DNA from: Paucibacter sp. KBW04
GTDB taxonomy: Bacteria > Pseudomonadota > Gammaproteobacteria > Burkholderiales > Burkholderiaceae_C
Assembly: GCF_003852425.1 (NCBI RefSeq)
Contig: NZ_QAJN01000010.1
Location: 424,932 to 488,931 of the forward strand
Direction of reading: 5' to 3'
DNA: 64,000 nucleotides
Under the pieces are notes generated by a model that was not told the DNA's origin, made no database searches, and saw nothing but the letters and a program-made list of their open reading frames with translations. Below are positions 28,111 through 37,453 of the stretch, piece after piece; positions within the stretch are counted from its first letter, which is position 1, and each line of letters begins with the position of its first letter. A program made the position numbers and the translations under genes.

Positions 28111-29472
28111 TCAGCGCAGCGGCGTCATCACGCCGCGCCCTTGCGACCACATGATGGCCACCACCTGCTGGGCGTCGTAGATGGCGTTCACATGGGCGAT
28201 GCGCATGGAGTAGTAGTCGCCCTCGGCCGCCATCACATCGAAGAGCGAGCGACGTCCCAGTTGCTGCCATTGCTGCAGCGTCGAGGCACGCACCCGGTCG
28301 CTGTTACGCAGAATCTCCACGATGCGACGCGCGCGGTCCAATGCCGAACCCGCCGCCTCGTGCATCTCCAGCACGCGATAGCGCTTGGACTCGATGGCCT
28401 CATCGCGCTGCAGGTTGGCGGACTGGGCCCGGCGCAGGGCCGAGGTCAGGGCCGCATCCGCACCCGGCTGATAAAGCGGGATATTGAGGCTGACGCCGCC
28501 CTGCCAATCGGTCTGGCGGCTTTGCCCGGCCGAGGTCGAGCCGCTGACCAGCAAGTTGACACTAGGCTTTTGCCCGGCCTGAACCGACTCGGCATAGTTG
28601 TACTGCGCCTTGGCCTGAGCGGCGGCTTGAGCCACATCCGCCGCCAGCAGCACATCGGCCTGCATTTGATTCACATCCGGCACGGTGGTCAGCACCGAAC
28701 TCATGGAGGAACTGCGCGGTAGATCGTCGCCGACAAAACGGCGCAGCCTCACCTCCGTCTGGCGCAGCGCCGAGACGGTTTGTTCGTAGGACAGCTCGGC
28801 CTGCTGCATGCTTTTTTGCGCCTGCACCAACTCGCTGGCCCGGCCTTTGTCGGCCTTGGTGATGGTTTCCAAGGCTTCCACCAAACAGCTCATCTTGCGC
28901 ACGTACTGGCCGTAAACCTGGGCCTGCAATTGGTAGCGCCCGCGGTCCAGAGCCAGGGTCACGGTTTGCAGTGCCAATTGCTCCTCCGCACTGCTCTGGC
29001 CAAAACGGGCCGCCTCGGCCAGTTGCTGGCGCCACTCGGTCAATTTGCCGATGCGGCCAAAGTCGTACAGCGGTGCGCTGATGCTCAGCGAGCCTTTACC
29101 CAGCATGCCTCGCGAAATCGTTTCGCCCCGGTCCATCAAACCGCTATAGGCCAGCGTCCCTCCCAGGGCCACCGTGGGCAAGCGCTGTGCCTTGGTTTCG
29201 GCCAAATCGGCTTCGGCCGCCTGGGCCAACAAGCGCACGGCGCCAATGGGGCGGCTGCGCGACAAGGCGGTTTGCACCAGCTCTTGCAGCTTCACGCGGG
29301 GATCGACCTGGCTGGTCTCCAGCAGGCTGGCATCGCGCGGCGGCGGGGTCAGGGTCGTGCCGTCCTGATCGCTGCAACGCTGCTGGGCAGGGGCTGCGCC
29401 GCTGAAAACAAGCGTCAGCGAGACCAGGGCCAAGCGGCTCAAAGATGGCAGGAGGTGTGATGCGTGAGGCAT
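28111..29472 (-). CDS. TolC-family outer-membrane channel of the type I secretion system
   Basis: 453 residues with a signal peptide (hydrophobic LALVSLTLVFSGAAPAQQ, cleavage near residue 30). The alternating helical outer-membrane efflux pattern follows: two repeats, a GGTLAYSG-type strand near residue 105, and long coiled-coil stretches rich in Gln and Ala. Last gene of the minus-strand operon after the HlyD-type adaptor, from which it is separated by 115 bp. It forms the outer-membrane tunnel for export of the giant repeat proteins (inferred substrate). Confidence 0.87.
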   Translation of the reverse strand: MPHASHLLPSLSRLALVSLTLVFSGAAPAQQRCSDQDGTTLTPPPRDASLLETSQVDPRVKLQELVQTALSRSRPIGAVRLLAQAAEADLAETKAQRLPTVALGGTLAYSGLMDRGETISRGMLGKGSLSISAPLYDFGRIGKLTEWRQQLAEAARFGQSSAEEQLALQTVTLALDRGRYQLQAQVYGQYVRKMSCLVEALETITKADKGRASELVQAQKSMQQAELSYEQTVSALRQTEVRLRRFVGDDLPRSSSMSSVLTTVPDVNQMQADVLLAADVAQAAAQAKAQYNYAESVQAGQKPSVNLLVSGSTSAGQSRQTDWQGGVSLNIPLYQPGADAALTSALRRAQSANLQRDEAIESKRYRVLEMHEAAGSALDRARRIVEILRNSDRVRASTLQQWQQLGRRSLFDVMAAEGDYYSMRIAHVNAIYDAQQVVAIMWSQGRGVMTPLR

Positions 29473-29587
29473 GATGGGGCGCAGCAGAGCTGGGAATTTC
29501 GGAGAGACTGGCTACCCCCGTACTACATCACGCCGGCAAACTTTCGAAGCGCCGATTAAGCCACCCCCTCAGGCGCATATACGCGCT

Positions 29588-30820
29588 TCAGCGCTCCCGC
29601 ATGGCTTCGCGCGACTTCAGCATCGGGCGCAGCAAATAGCTCAACACCGAGCGCTCGCCCGTGCGGATCTCCACCATGGCCGTCATGCCGGGAATCACCG
29701 GCAAGGCATCGGCCTTGCCCTCAACACCGTCTTTCCTGCGGCCAATCAAATGGCTTCGATCCGCGGCAATCACGGCGCGGTAGTAAGTGCCCTCGCCGCC
29801 CTTGTCGGCCTCGCCGAGAGCGTCGGGACTGATGTACTCGATCTTGCCCTCCAGCCCGCCATGCACGTTGTAGTCATAGCCGGCCAGCTTGATGATGGCC
29901 GATTGGCCCAGCTGCACAAAACCGATGTCCTTAGGCTTGATGCGGGCCTCCACCATCACCCGCGGCCCCAGGGGCACGATTTCCATGATGGGCGAGCCGC
30001 TGGGCACCACCCCACCGACGGTGTTGATGCGAATATTTTTGACCAGGCCGCGCAGGGGCGACTTCAGCAGCGTGTGCTTCATGGTGTCGTCCCGCACCAC
30101 CATCTGCTCATCCATCTGCGCCAGCTCGTTCTGGGCGCGAGACAACTCGGCGCTGGCATCTTGCCTCGCGCGGCTGATGCGCTCATTGCGCTGCTGCTGA
30201 AGCTCGTTCATCTGCCGGTTCAAGCGCATCACCTCGACGTCGGACATCAAGCCTTTGGCGGCCATGTCCTGCGCCATCTTCAGTTCGCGCCCCACCAGGC
30301 TGGCGCTGCGATTCATACTGGCGATGGCCTCGTCCAACACCCGGCGGCGGGCCTCCAAGACCTCGGTCTCGGCCGCCGTGATGCGCGGAACCTCCAGGAC
30401 TTCGGGCGGGAACACGGGTGCGCGGCCCGTCGCCTCGGCCTTCAGCCTTGCCACTTGCGCCAGCAAGGCAAGGCGTTTGACCTGGCTTTCATTTTGAGCA
30501 GCTTCGGCCCGCGTCGGATCCATCTGGGCCAAGGGCTGGCCGGCTTCAACCTCCTCACCCTCGCGCACAAAGAGTTTGCTCAAGAGCCCACTCTCCAGGC
30601 TGGCAATGATTTGCTCCTTGCCATCGGGCACGATACGGCCCTGGCTACGTGTCACCTCATCCACTTTGGCCAAGGCGGCCCAGGCGATGGCCACGACCAG
30701 AACCACCAACAAGAGGTAGAGGGCCCAAACCGCGCGTGGCAGGGGCTCGTCGATCAAGGCCGCCTGCACGCCGTTGACGAACAAACCCTCTTCGCGGCTG
30801 AGGCTGCGTTCAGCGGCCAT
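29588..30820 (-). CDS. HlyD/LapC-type periplasmic adaptor of type I secretion
   Basis: 410 residues from ATG 30820, chosen because AGGGAGG lies 7 bases upstream; longer in-frame starts lack this. It has one N-terminal membrane anchor (about residues 30-52), a lipoyl/barrel-sandwich half motif (GRIVPDGKEQIIASLESG), a long coiled-coil hairpin (about 100-250) and a C-terminal barrel ending in the MVEIRTGERSVLSYLLRP signature of HlyD-family adaptors. It links the ABC exporter to the TolC-type channel. Confidence 0.88.
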   Translation of the reverse strand: MAAERSLSREEGLFVNGVQAALIDEPLPRAVWALYLLLVVLVVAIAWAALAKVDEVTRSQGRIVPDGKEQIIASLESGLLSKLFVREGEEVEAGQPLAQMDPTRAEAAQNESQVKRLALLAQVARLKAEATGRAPVFPPEVLEVPRITAAETEVLEARRRVLDEAIASMNRSASLVGRELKMAQDMAAKGLMSDVEVMRLNRQMNELQQQRNERISRARQDASAELSRAQNELAQMDEQMVVRDDTMKHTLLKSPLRGLVKNIRINTVGGVVPSGSPIMEIVPLGPRVMVEARIKPKDIGFVQLGQSAIIKLAGYDYNVHGGLEGKIEYISPDALGEADKGGEGTYYRAVIAADRSHLIGRRKDGVEGKADALPVIPGMTAMVEIRTGERSVLSYLLRPMLKSREAMRER

Positions 30821-30885
30821 GGCGGGGCCTCCCTTGCAAAGGGGGGAGGCAAGCAAAAGCAAAATCCTGCACTGTATTCATATCA

Positions 30886-33249
30886 TCACACCGAAGCCGA
30901 GCGTTGCACCGGCTGAGCGGCAGGATGCATATGCACATCGGCCTGGCCTTGTTGAGGCGGCGGCGTGGAGCGAACGCCCGACAAGGCGGCCAGCACCTGG
31001 TCGCGTGGGCCGTCCAGCACCAGGCGACCGCCGTCGACCACAATCACCCGCGTCACCAGCTCCAACACGGCCGGCCGGTGCGTCACCACCAGCAAGGTGC
31101 AGCTGCCGGCGGCATCACGCAGCTGGCGCAAAAACGCCATTTCCGACTGGGCATCCATGGAGCTGGTGGGCTCGTCCATCAACAAAATCTGCGGCTTGCT
31201 CACCAGGCTGCGCGCCAGCGCCACCAACTGACGCTGCCCCCCCGACAACATGCCGCCCATTTCGCCCACCTGCAAATCCCAGCCCAGGGGATGTTGGGCC
31301 ACGACGCGATCCAGACCGGTCAGCTTGGCCACTTCCACCAAACGCTGAGCGTCGATGTGGCGGCCCATCAGCACGTTGTCACGCAAGGTGCCGTGGAATA
31401 GGCGCGGCTCTTGCGAAACAAAACCCACCCGGCCGCGGAACTCGGCCGGGTCGACCTGGCGCAGGTCAATGCCGTCGACCTCGACCATGCCCTCGGTCGG
31501 CTGATACAAACCCGCGAGCAAGCGAAGAATCGTGGACTTGCCACTGCCGATGCGGCCCAGCACGGCGATGCGTTCGCCCTCGTTCACACGCAGGGTGATG
31601 TTCTTCAAGACCTTGGGTGCCGCGCCATCGCTTTGCGCCGGATAGGCAAAACCCACATCGTTGAGCGCCATGCGACCGCTGATCTGGTTCAAGGGCACGT
31701 AATTGCGATCACTCTCACGTTCGGTCGGCGCGCTCATCACCGAGTTGAGCGAGAGCATGGCTGCGCGCGCGCCCTGGTAGCGGGTGGCCAGGCCCACCAG
31801 GCTGCTCAAAGGCATGGTGGCCCGGCCAGCGAACATCACCGCGCCAAGCAGGGCACCGGCCGTGATCTGTCCCTCTTGAATCAGGTACACCCCCCAAACC
31901 AGCATCACCAGATTGATGAACTGCTGCATGGTCATGGCGATATTGGTGCTCCAACTCGACATGGTGCGAGCGCGCAGCGCGGACTCCGCAGCAATGGCCG
32001 TGCTGGTTTCGTAGCGGCGCAGAAAGCGGCCCTCGGCGCCCGAGGTCTTCAAATCTTCCAAGCCTTCGATGGCCTCGACCAAGGTGCCCTGCAAATCGGC
32101 CATCTCGGTCATATTGGTGCGCATGGCGCGGCGCAAACTGCTTTGGATTAGCAGACTCAGGCCCACGATGAGCGGGATCGCCAGCACCAAGACCCAGCCC
32201 AGCGGGCCGCCAATCACAAACGTCATGGCCACGAAGATCAGCACAAAGGGCAGATCGGTCAGCGCCGACATGGTGGCCGAGGTGAAGAAGTCGCGCACCA
32301 CCTCGACCTGGGCCAGGTAATGCGCATAGGAGCCCGCCGAGGCCGGCTTGTGTTCCATGCGCACGCCCAGGGTTTGGCGGAACAGCTTGGCACCGATGAT
32401 GAGATCGGCCTTGCGTCCGGCCAAATCGATCAGATGGCTGCGCAGCTGACGCGAGAACAGGTCAAACAAGAGCGCCAGGGCGGCCCCCACGGCCAGGGTC
32501 CACAAGGTGACGATGGCTTGATGCGGGATCACCTTGTCGTAAATCACCGAGGTGACCAGGCCCGACACCAGCATCAGCACATTGCTCAACAAGGCCGCCA
32601 ACATGGCGGAGCGGTAATAGGGCACGAAGCGTTTGAGCGTCCCCCACAGCCAGTGATCCCCGCTAGGCCTGAGCAGAGGCTCTTCGCGCGGATTGCGGGT
32701 ATGGGCTTGCGACTGTTCCTGCGGTGACACCACCAGCACAAAGCCGCTGTACTCGGGCTCTAGCTCGGCGGTCGTGGCGGCGCAAGCGGCCGCCTCCGGA
32801 CCAGGGAAAACGACTTCATAACGCCCGCCACCCTCGGCACCTTCGTCCAGGCGCTTGACCAGCACGCAGGCATCGCCCTCGTTCAAGAGCAATACCGCGG
32901 GCAGCAGCAGCGGGTTGATTTCGTCAATCGACTTGCGCAGCAAGCCAGCGTTGTAGCCCGCCTCGCGCATCACGCGCAGGGCTTGATCCGGCGCCAAGGG
33001 CCCGTCCACAGGCGCACCGGCACGCAGGGATTCGCCCGAACGCGCGCGGCCATGGTGGCGGGTCAACCAGGCCAGGGCCTCGAGCAGGGGGTCGCCAATG
33101 GGCTGCTCGGCCAGACTGGCCAAGGGATCCACCGCGACGGGTGCGGCTTCGACCGAGTTGTCCGCAGCCAAGCGCAAGCCCTTGGGGCCAGCACCCGGCT
33201 TGCCGTCAAAAAAGGGATCGTGGCGCGATGGCACGCTGGACCTTTGCAT
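30886..33249 (-). CDS. LapB-type type I secretion ABC exporter with degenerate C39-like domain
   Basis: 787 residues. An N-terminal C39-like domain (about 50-175) lacks the catalytic Cys and His, as in RTX adhesin exporters rather than bacteriocin exporters. The membrane domain is at about 205-490. The ATPase has Walker A GRIGSGKST (565-573), LSGGQ (668-672), Walker B ILLMDE (688-693) and H-loop H724. It powers one-step export of C-terminal-signal substrates. It starts 15 bp after the GT41 gene, so the two are almost certainly cotranscribed. The giant repeat proteins at 3-14410 are the obvious candidate cargo. Confidence 0.9.
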   Translation of the reverse strand: MQRSSVPSRHDPFFDGKPGAGPKGLRLAADNSVEAAPVAVDPLASLAEQPIGDPLLEALAWLTRHHGRARSGESLRAGAPVDGPLAPDQALRVMREAGYNAGLLRKSIDEINPLLLPAVLLLNEGDACVLVKRLDEGAEGGGRYEVVFPGPEAAACAATTAELEPEYSGFVLVVSPQEQSQAHTRNPREEPLLRPSGDHWLWGTLKRFVPYYRSAMLAALLSNVLMLVSGLVTSVIYDKVIPHQAIVTLWTLAVGAALALLFDLFSRQLRSHLIDLAGRKADLIIGAKLFRQTLGVRMEHKPASAGSYAHYLAQVEVVRDFFTSATMSALTDLPFVLIFVAMTFVIGGPLGWVLVLAIPLIVGLSLLIQSSLRRAMRTNMTEMADLQGTLVEAIEGLEDLKTSGAEGRFLRRYETSTAIAAESALRARTMSSWSTNIAMTMQQFINLVMLVWGVYLIQEGQITAGALLGAVMFAGRATMPLSSLVGLATRYQGARAAMLSLNSVMSAPTERESDRNYVPLNQISGRMALNDVGFAYPAQSDGAAPKVLKNITLRVNEGERIAVLGRIGSGKSTILRLLAGLYQPTEGMVEVDGIDLRQVDPAEFRGRVGFVSQEPRLFHGTLRDNVLMGRHIDAQRLVEVAKLTGLDRVVAQHPLGWDLQVGEMGGMLSGGQRQLVALARSLVSKPQILLMDEPTSSMDAQSEMAFLRQLRDAAGSCTLLVVTHRPAVLELVTRVIVVDGGRLVLDGPRDQVLAALSGVRSTPPPQQGQADVHMHPAAQPVQRSASV

Positions 33250-33264
33250 TGAGAAAAAACTTCA

Positions 33265-35169
33265 TCACACCCGCTCTCGCTGCCGCTGAGCCAGGGCAAG
33301 TTTCTCGAACTCGCCTTCTAGATCGCGCACAAGTGCAGGGATATCGAACAGGGCAGATTGTCGGCCTTGCTCGCGCAAGTAACGCTTATAAGACGCGGCA
33401 CGCCCTGGGTTTTGGCCAATTTGCACCGCTCTTTGCTCATATTCGGCCAGGCTGAAGGTGATCAGGTCGGGCAGACCCACGGCATTCAGCAGGCTGCCGG
33501 CCATGCGCGAGATATAGCTGCGCCCGGCACGGGTCAAGATCGGTAGCCCCGCCCACAGGCAATCGCTGGCCGTGGTGCCGGCGTTGTAGGGAAAGGTGTC
33601 GAGGAAGAGATCGGCCAATTGGAAGCGCGCCAGATAGTCCGGCGGCGCCACCCGCGGCGCGAAGATCAGCCGTTCCGCTGCCACCCCCTGCGCGGCCGCC
33701 ATCTTGAGCATATTGGCCTTGGCCCATTCGTTGTCGGCCAGCAGCCAAAGCACGCTCTTGTCGACCTGGGCCAGCACCCGCATCCAGCTGGCGAAAACAT
33801 CTTCGTTGAACTTGTGGTTGTTGTTGAAGGAGCAGTAGACGAAGGCGTCCTCTGGCAATTGGTATTGCGCCCGCGTGGGCATGGCCCCCATCTCGCGCTG
33901 GCGGTCGCTGACCTGATAGCTGTGCGGCAGGTAGATGGGCTTCTCGGTGCAGAAGGGCAGGTACTCGGGCGGCATCACAAAGCGGTCGGCAACGATCCAG
34001 TCCACCCCCGGCAGGGCCGAGGTTGCGGGCAGGCCCAGATAGCCCACCTGAATCGGGGCCGGCCGGTAGGCCAGGATATTGGGTCGGGCACCGCTGGTCA
34101 GACCCTGCAAATCCACCAGCACATCGATGCCGGCGGCAGCGATCATCTCCGCCGCCGCACGGTCGTCCACCTGATGCAGGCGCACATGGTGGTCCATGGC
34201 CTTCAGAATGCGGGCACGCAAGGGCGTGCCGTCATCCCGGCTCCAGTCGAAGGCGAAGAGTTCGAAACGGCTGGCATCGTGCAACTCATACAACTCGGCC
34301 GTCAGCAGACCGACGGCATGCATGCATAAATCGCCCGATAGATAGCCGATGCGGATCCGCCCTTCCCTGCGTTTGCCGCTCAGTTGGTGCAGGGGCGGGC
34401 CCGCGTACTTGACGACTTTTTCATTCACAAAGCGCTGAGCCACCATGAGCTGCAAGGCCGGGTCATCGCTATAGCTGAGCATGGCCAGCAAGGAGGTGTT
34501 GACCAGGAGCTGATTGACCGTGACCTCCCCGACCGGCTGATAGACCGGCCAGGCGCATTGCTTCTGGCGAATGTGAACATAGTGCTGCAGCACATCGCCC
34601 TGGTCGGGCTTGAGTTCCAGCACCTGCCTCATCTGCGCTTCGGATTCTTGGTAGCGCTTTTGTTGCTCAAGCAGCCGAGCCCGGTTCTTCATGGCGTGCA
34701 GGCGCAACTCCATCGGGTCGGTGCCCAGGATGCCGACCTGGCTGCGATCGTTCGCCGCTTCAGCCCAGGTCTGCAAGGCCTCGTCCACCCGTCCCAGATG
34801 CTCTAACTGATGCCCTAGATTGACCCGTGCCTGCAAAAAATCGGGCTTGATGGCCAAGGCTTGCAAATAGACGGCTTCCGCCTCGGCGTGCTTGCGAATA
34901 TTGCCCAGGATGGAGCCCATGTTGTAGAGCGCCACGACCTTGAGCGGCCCCTCTTCCTTGCGCAACCAGGCGGCGTACAGCTCGCAGGCGAGTTCGCCCA
35001 GACCGCGCGCATGTAACTGGCCAGCACGACTCATCAACTCGCCCAATGGCAGCTGCGATTGTTCACAGCGGAGCAGCAATTGCTGCCATTCCGCCTCCAA
35101 ATCCGCGGGAATGCTCAATGTTTTCATGCTGGGCGAAGCAAGGTCCATGGCAGTGCGAGCCTGTGTCAA
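33265..35169 (-). CDS. TPR plus GT41 (SPINDLY/OGT-like) protein glycosyltransferase
   Basis: 634 residues. TPR-like helices at about 75-195 are followed by a GT41 catalytic region: GYLSGD (275-280) with His284 aligned with the OGT base region, an APIQVGYLGLPAT motif, SFNNNHKFNED with the donor-site Lys, and a DTFPYNAGTTASDCLWAG segment matching the UDP-site of OGT. Family members attach GlcNAc or hexose to Ser/Thr (OGT, SPY) or Asn (HMW1C). It is the first gene of the type I secretion operon, 15 bp before the exporter. I infer that it glycosylates the Ser/Thr-rich octad proteins before export. An upstream-most Met is used; Met8 or Met15 are possible starts. Confidence 0.85.
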   Translation of the reverse strand: MTQARTAMDLASPSMKTLSIPADLEAEWQQLLLRCEQSQLPLGELMSRAGQLHARGLGELACELYAAWLRKEEGPLKVVALYNMGSILGNIRKHAEAEAVYLQALAIKPDFLQARVNLGHQLEHLGRVDEALQTWAEAANDRSQVGILGTDPMELRLHAMKNRARLLEQQKRYQESEAQMRQVLELKPDQGDVLQHYVHIRQKQCAWPVYQPVGEVTVNQLLVNTSLLAMLSYSDDPALQLMVAQRFVNEKVVKYAGPPLHQLSGKRREGRIRIGYLSGDLCMHAVGLLTAELYELHDASRFELFAFDWSRDDGTPLRARILKAMDHHVRLHQVDDRAAAEMIAAAGIDVLVDLQGLTSGARPNILAYRPAPIQVGYLGLPATSALPGVDWIVADRFVMPPEYLPFCTEKPIYLPHSYQVSDRQREMGAMPTRAQYQLPEDAFVYCSFNNNHKFNEDVFASWMRVLAQVDKSVLWLLADNEWAKANMLKMAAAQGVAAERLIFAPRVAPPDYLARFQLADLFLDTFPYNAGTTASDCLWAGLPILTRAGRSYISRMAGSLLNAVGLPDLITFSLAEYEQRAVQIGQNPGRAASYKRYLREQGRQSALFDIPALVRDLEGEFEKLALAQRQRERV

Positions 35170-35484
35170 AGAGTGGCGAACTCAGGCGGGACGAAAAGTC
35201 GCCCACCTGGGTCGAGGTCGACCCAACAGGGTCCCCTGCTTCGATTCTGCAGTGAGCAGGCTGCGCAGGATCGCCGCAATTGGCCGCATCCAAGGGCCTA
35301 TTTCCCTACTTGCGCAACCCACAGGTTGGCGCCCGAACCAGTGCTTGCGCCAACTTGAGCGGGATTTGCCAGCTCTTGCCCTTGCATTTCAAGGTTTCAT
35401 GTCCGGGCCGCCCTGATCAGAATGGTTTCACCTCTGTAGGAGGAGGGAGCGTCCGAACCCGGTCGCTGTTTAGAAAGCAAAAAA
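35170..35484. promoter_or_regulatory. Divergent intergenic region with two inverted repeats
   Basis: 315 bp between the GT41/secretion operon and a plus-strand small gene. It holds TGGGTCG-AGGT-CGACCCA (35208-35225), 39 bp upstream of the GT41 start, and GTTGGCGC-N14-GCGCCAAC (35325-35332 and 35347-35354). Both are candidate operators for control of the secretion operon. No clear -35/-10 pair was found. Confidence 0.4.
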
Positions 35485-35979
35485 ATGTTGAATGTCCTTC
35501 TGACCCGTTGGGCCAGGCGACGCGCAGCGTCCCTGCATCGCATGCAAGCCAGCGGCCGGCACAGCAGCCAGCCGGGTCCCAGCCATCTGAACAGCCGCAC
35601 ACACAGCATGCCGCCGGGCCGCTCCGCCCCTGCACCCGACTCCATCTGGCAAAGCCTGCTGCGCTGGATGCCCGGCGAAGCCGACCCTTGGGCCGGCAAA
35701 CCCAGCCCAACACGCGGCCCGGGCTTGCTGAACAATCTGACCGCAGCACGGGCCCAGTTCCAGGCCTGTATGCAAGGCCTCAGCGGCGACACCATCGACG
35801 AGTTGCAGCGCAGCGTGCAACGCAGCCGCAGCCTGCGCGATCTCTGGCATCTGCGCACCTGGCTTTACACCGAGGTGGCACGCGCCTTCTCCCAGCAAGA
35901 AGCCGAACGCCGCTTGCAAGAGCTCAATGCCCTCTTCCTGGCCAGCGCGCATGCGCAGGCCACGGCCAAGCGGCACTGA
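35485..35979 (+). CDS. Small protein of unknown function (paralogue of the next gene)
   Basis: 164 residues, not recognised. The first 80 residues are basic, Ser/Pro-rich and probably disordered. Residues about 88-150 form a helical region containing GDTIDELQRSVQRS and LRDLWHLRTWLYTEVARA. The same spacing (G-[DE]-T-x2-ELQR-x3-[QR]S-x5-LW-x-LR) occurs in the next gene, so the two are diverged tandem paralogues. No signal peptide or membrane segment. Possibly an adaptor or regulator; function not assigned. Confidence 0.6.
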   Translation: MLNVLLTRWARRRAASLHRMQASGRHSSQPGPSHLNSRTHSMPPGRSAPAPDSIWQSLLRWMPGEADPWAGKPSPTRGPGLLNNLTAARAQFQACMQGLSGDTIDELQRSVQRSRSLRDLWHLRTWLYTEVARAFSQQEAERRLQELNALFLASAHAQATAKRH

Positions 35980-35995
35980 GTCAGGCCCACCACTT

Positions 35996-36361
35996 ATGAC
36001 GGCCCCCATCATGCTGCTGACCCTGCGCGAGATTCCCAAGTTTCCGCCCCCCTGGGGCTATGCCAGCGCCAATCGGCCCGAGGAGCGGCGCGGCCGCCGT
36101 CTGGCCAGACAGGGTTTTGTGACCCTAAAGCTGGTGTTCTTGCGCGCCGCCGCCGACATCCCCGGTGAAACCGGCCAAGAGCTGCAGCGCCGCATCCGCC
36201 AGTCCAGCGAGCCTATCGAGCTGTGGCTGCTGCGGGCCCAGGTGCAGGCCGCTCTGCCCGAGGACGAGGGCCGCAGCAGCGGTCATGTGGCCGCCATACG
36301 CCATGCCCTGGCCAGCGTCTACCCGGTGGGCAGCCCGCTGGCAGATGACGGCTTGCGCTGA
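35996..36361 (+). CDS. Small protein of unknown function (paralogue of the previous gene)
   Basis: 121 residues from ATG 35996; ATG 36011 is also possible, and the earlier in-frame ATG at 35927 overlaps the upstream gene. It shares the GETGQELQRRIRQS ... IELWLLRAQVQAAL core with the gene at 35485-35979 but lacks the disordered N-terminal part. Soluble and mostly helical; no known motif recognised. Confidence 0.55.
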   Translation: MTAPIMLLTLREIPKFPPPWGYASANRPEERRGRRLARQGFVTLKLVFLRAAADIPGETGQELQRRIRQSSEPIELWLLRAQVQAALPEDEGRSSGHVAAIRHALASVYPVGSPLADDGLR

Positions 36362-36445
36362 GTCCTTCTGAGCCTGCCTCAAGCACAGCTTTTTGCGGCC
36401 CCGGCCGAGCGGCCCTGCAGATCAGGGCAAAATGCTCGGCACACC

Positions 36446-37453
36446 ATGAATATCACAATCCTCGACGACTATCAGGATGCGGTTCGCAAGCTCCGCTGTG
36501 CAGCCAAGCTTGAGCATCTCAATGCCAAGGTATTCACCAACACCGTCAAAGGCATAGGCCAGTTGTCGGTGCGACTGCGGGACGCAGAGGTGCTGGTCTT
36601 GATTCGCGAACGCACGGCCTTCCCCCGCCAATTGCTGGAAAAACTGCCCAAGCTCAAGCTGATCGCGCAGACCGGCCGGGTGGGCGCCCATATCGACGTC
36701 GAGGCCTGTACCCGCTTGGGCATCGCGGTGGCCGAGGGCACGGGCTCACCCACGGCGCCGGCCGAGCTGACCTGGGCTCTGATCATGGCCGCCATGCGCC
36801 GCCTGCCCCAGTACATCGGCAATCTCAAACACGGGGCCTGGCAACAGTCGGGCCTCAAATCGGCCTCCATGCCGCCCAATTTTGGGGTCGGCATGGTACT
36901 CAAGGGCAAGACTCTGGGCCTCTGGGGCTATGGCCGCATCGGCCAGTTGGTGGCCGGCTATGGCAAGGCCTTTGGCATGCAGGTCTTGGTTTGGGGCAGC
37001 GAGGCCTCACGCCTGCGCGCCTCGGCCGATGGCCATACGGCGGCAGAAAGCCGCGAAGCTTTCTTTGCCAATAGCGATGTGCTGAGCCTGCATCTGCGCC
37101 TGTGCGAGGCCACCACGGCCCTGGTGACACCGGAAGACCTGGCGCGCATGAAACCCACCGCCCTCTTCGTCAACACCTCGCGCGCCGAGTTGCTCAGCGA
37201 AGGCGCCCTGGTCTCAGCCCTGAACCGCGGCCGGCCCGGCATGGCCGCCATCGATGTATTCGAAACCGAACCGGTGCTGCAAGGCCACCCCTTGCTGCGC
37301 ATGGAAAACGCCGTCTGCACCCCACATCTGGGCTATGTGGAGCAGGACAGCTACGAGCTCTACCTCAATGCTGCCTTCGACAATGTGCTGAGCTATATCC
37401 GCGGTGAACCCAGCAATATCGTCAATCCCGAGGCCCTGAAGGTCTTGCGTTGA
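36446..37453 (+). CDS. D-2-hydroxyacid dehydrogenase family protein
   Basis: 335 residues. The NAD-binding motif GLWGYGRIGQLVAGYG (about 156-171) lies in the typical D-isomer 2-hydroxyacid dehydrogenase layout: an N-terminal flavodoxin-like domain, QTGRVGAHID near 74, the catalytic Arg in NTSRAEL, Glu in FETEPVL and His in TPHLGY. It reduces a 2-keto acid or oxidises a D-2-hydroxyacid; substrate not assignable. The following chromate-transporter gene starts on its stop codon. Confidence 0.85.
   Translation: MNITILDDYQDAVRKLRCAAKLEHLNAKVFTNTVKGIGQLSVRLRDAEVLVLIRERTAFPRQLLEKLPKLKLIAQTGRVGAHIDVEACTRLGIAVAEGTGSPTAPAELTWALIMAAMRRLPQYIGNLKHGAWQQSGLKSASMPPNFGVGMVLKGKTLGLWGYGRIGQLVAGYGKAFGMQVLVWGSEASRLRASADGHTAAESREAFFANSDVLSLHLRLCEATTALVTPEDLARMKPTALFVNTSRAELLSEGALVSALNRGRPGMAAIDVFETEPVLQGHPLLRMENAVCTPHLGYVEQDSYELYLNAAFDNVLSYIRGEPSNIVNPEALKVLR

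Noticed and set aside
29471..30916. Plus-strand 481-codon frame over the adaptor gene
   Set aside because: Shadow of the HlyD-type gene; His/Gln-rich composition typical of antisense GC-rich codons.
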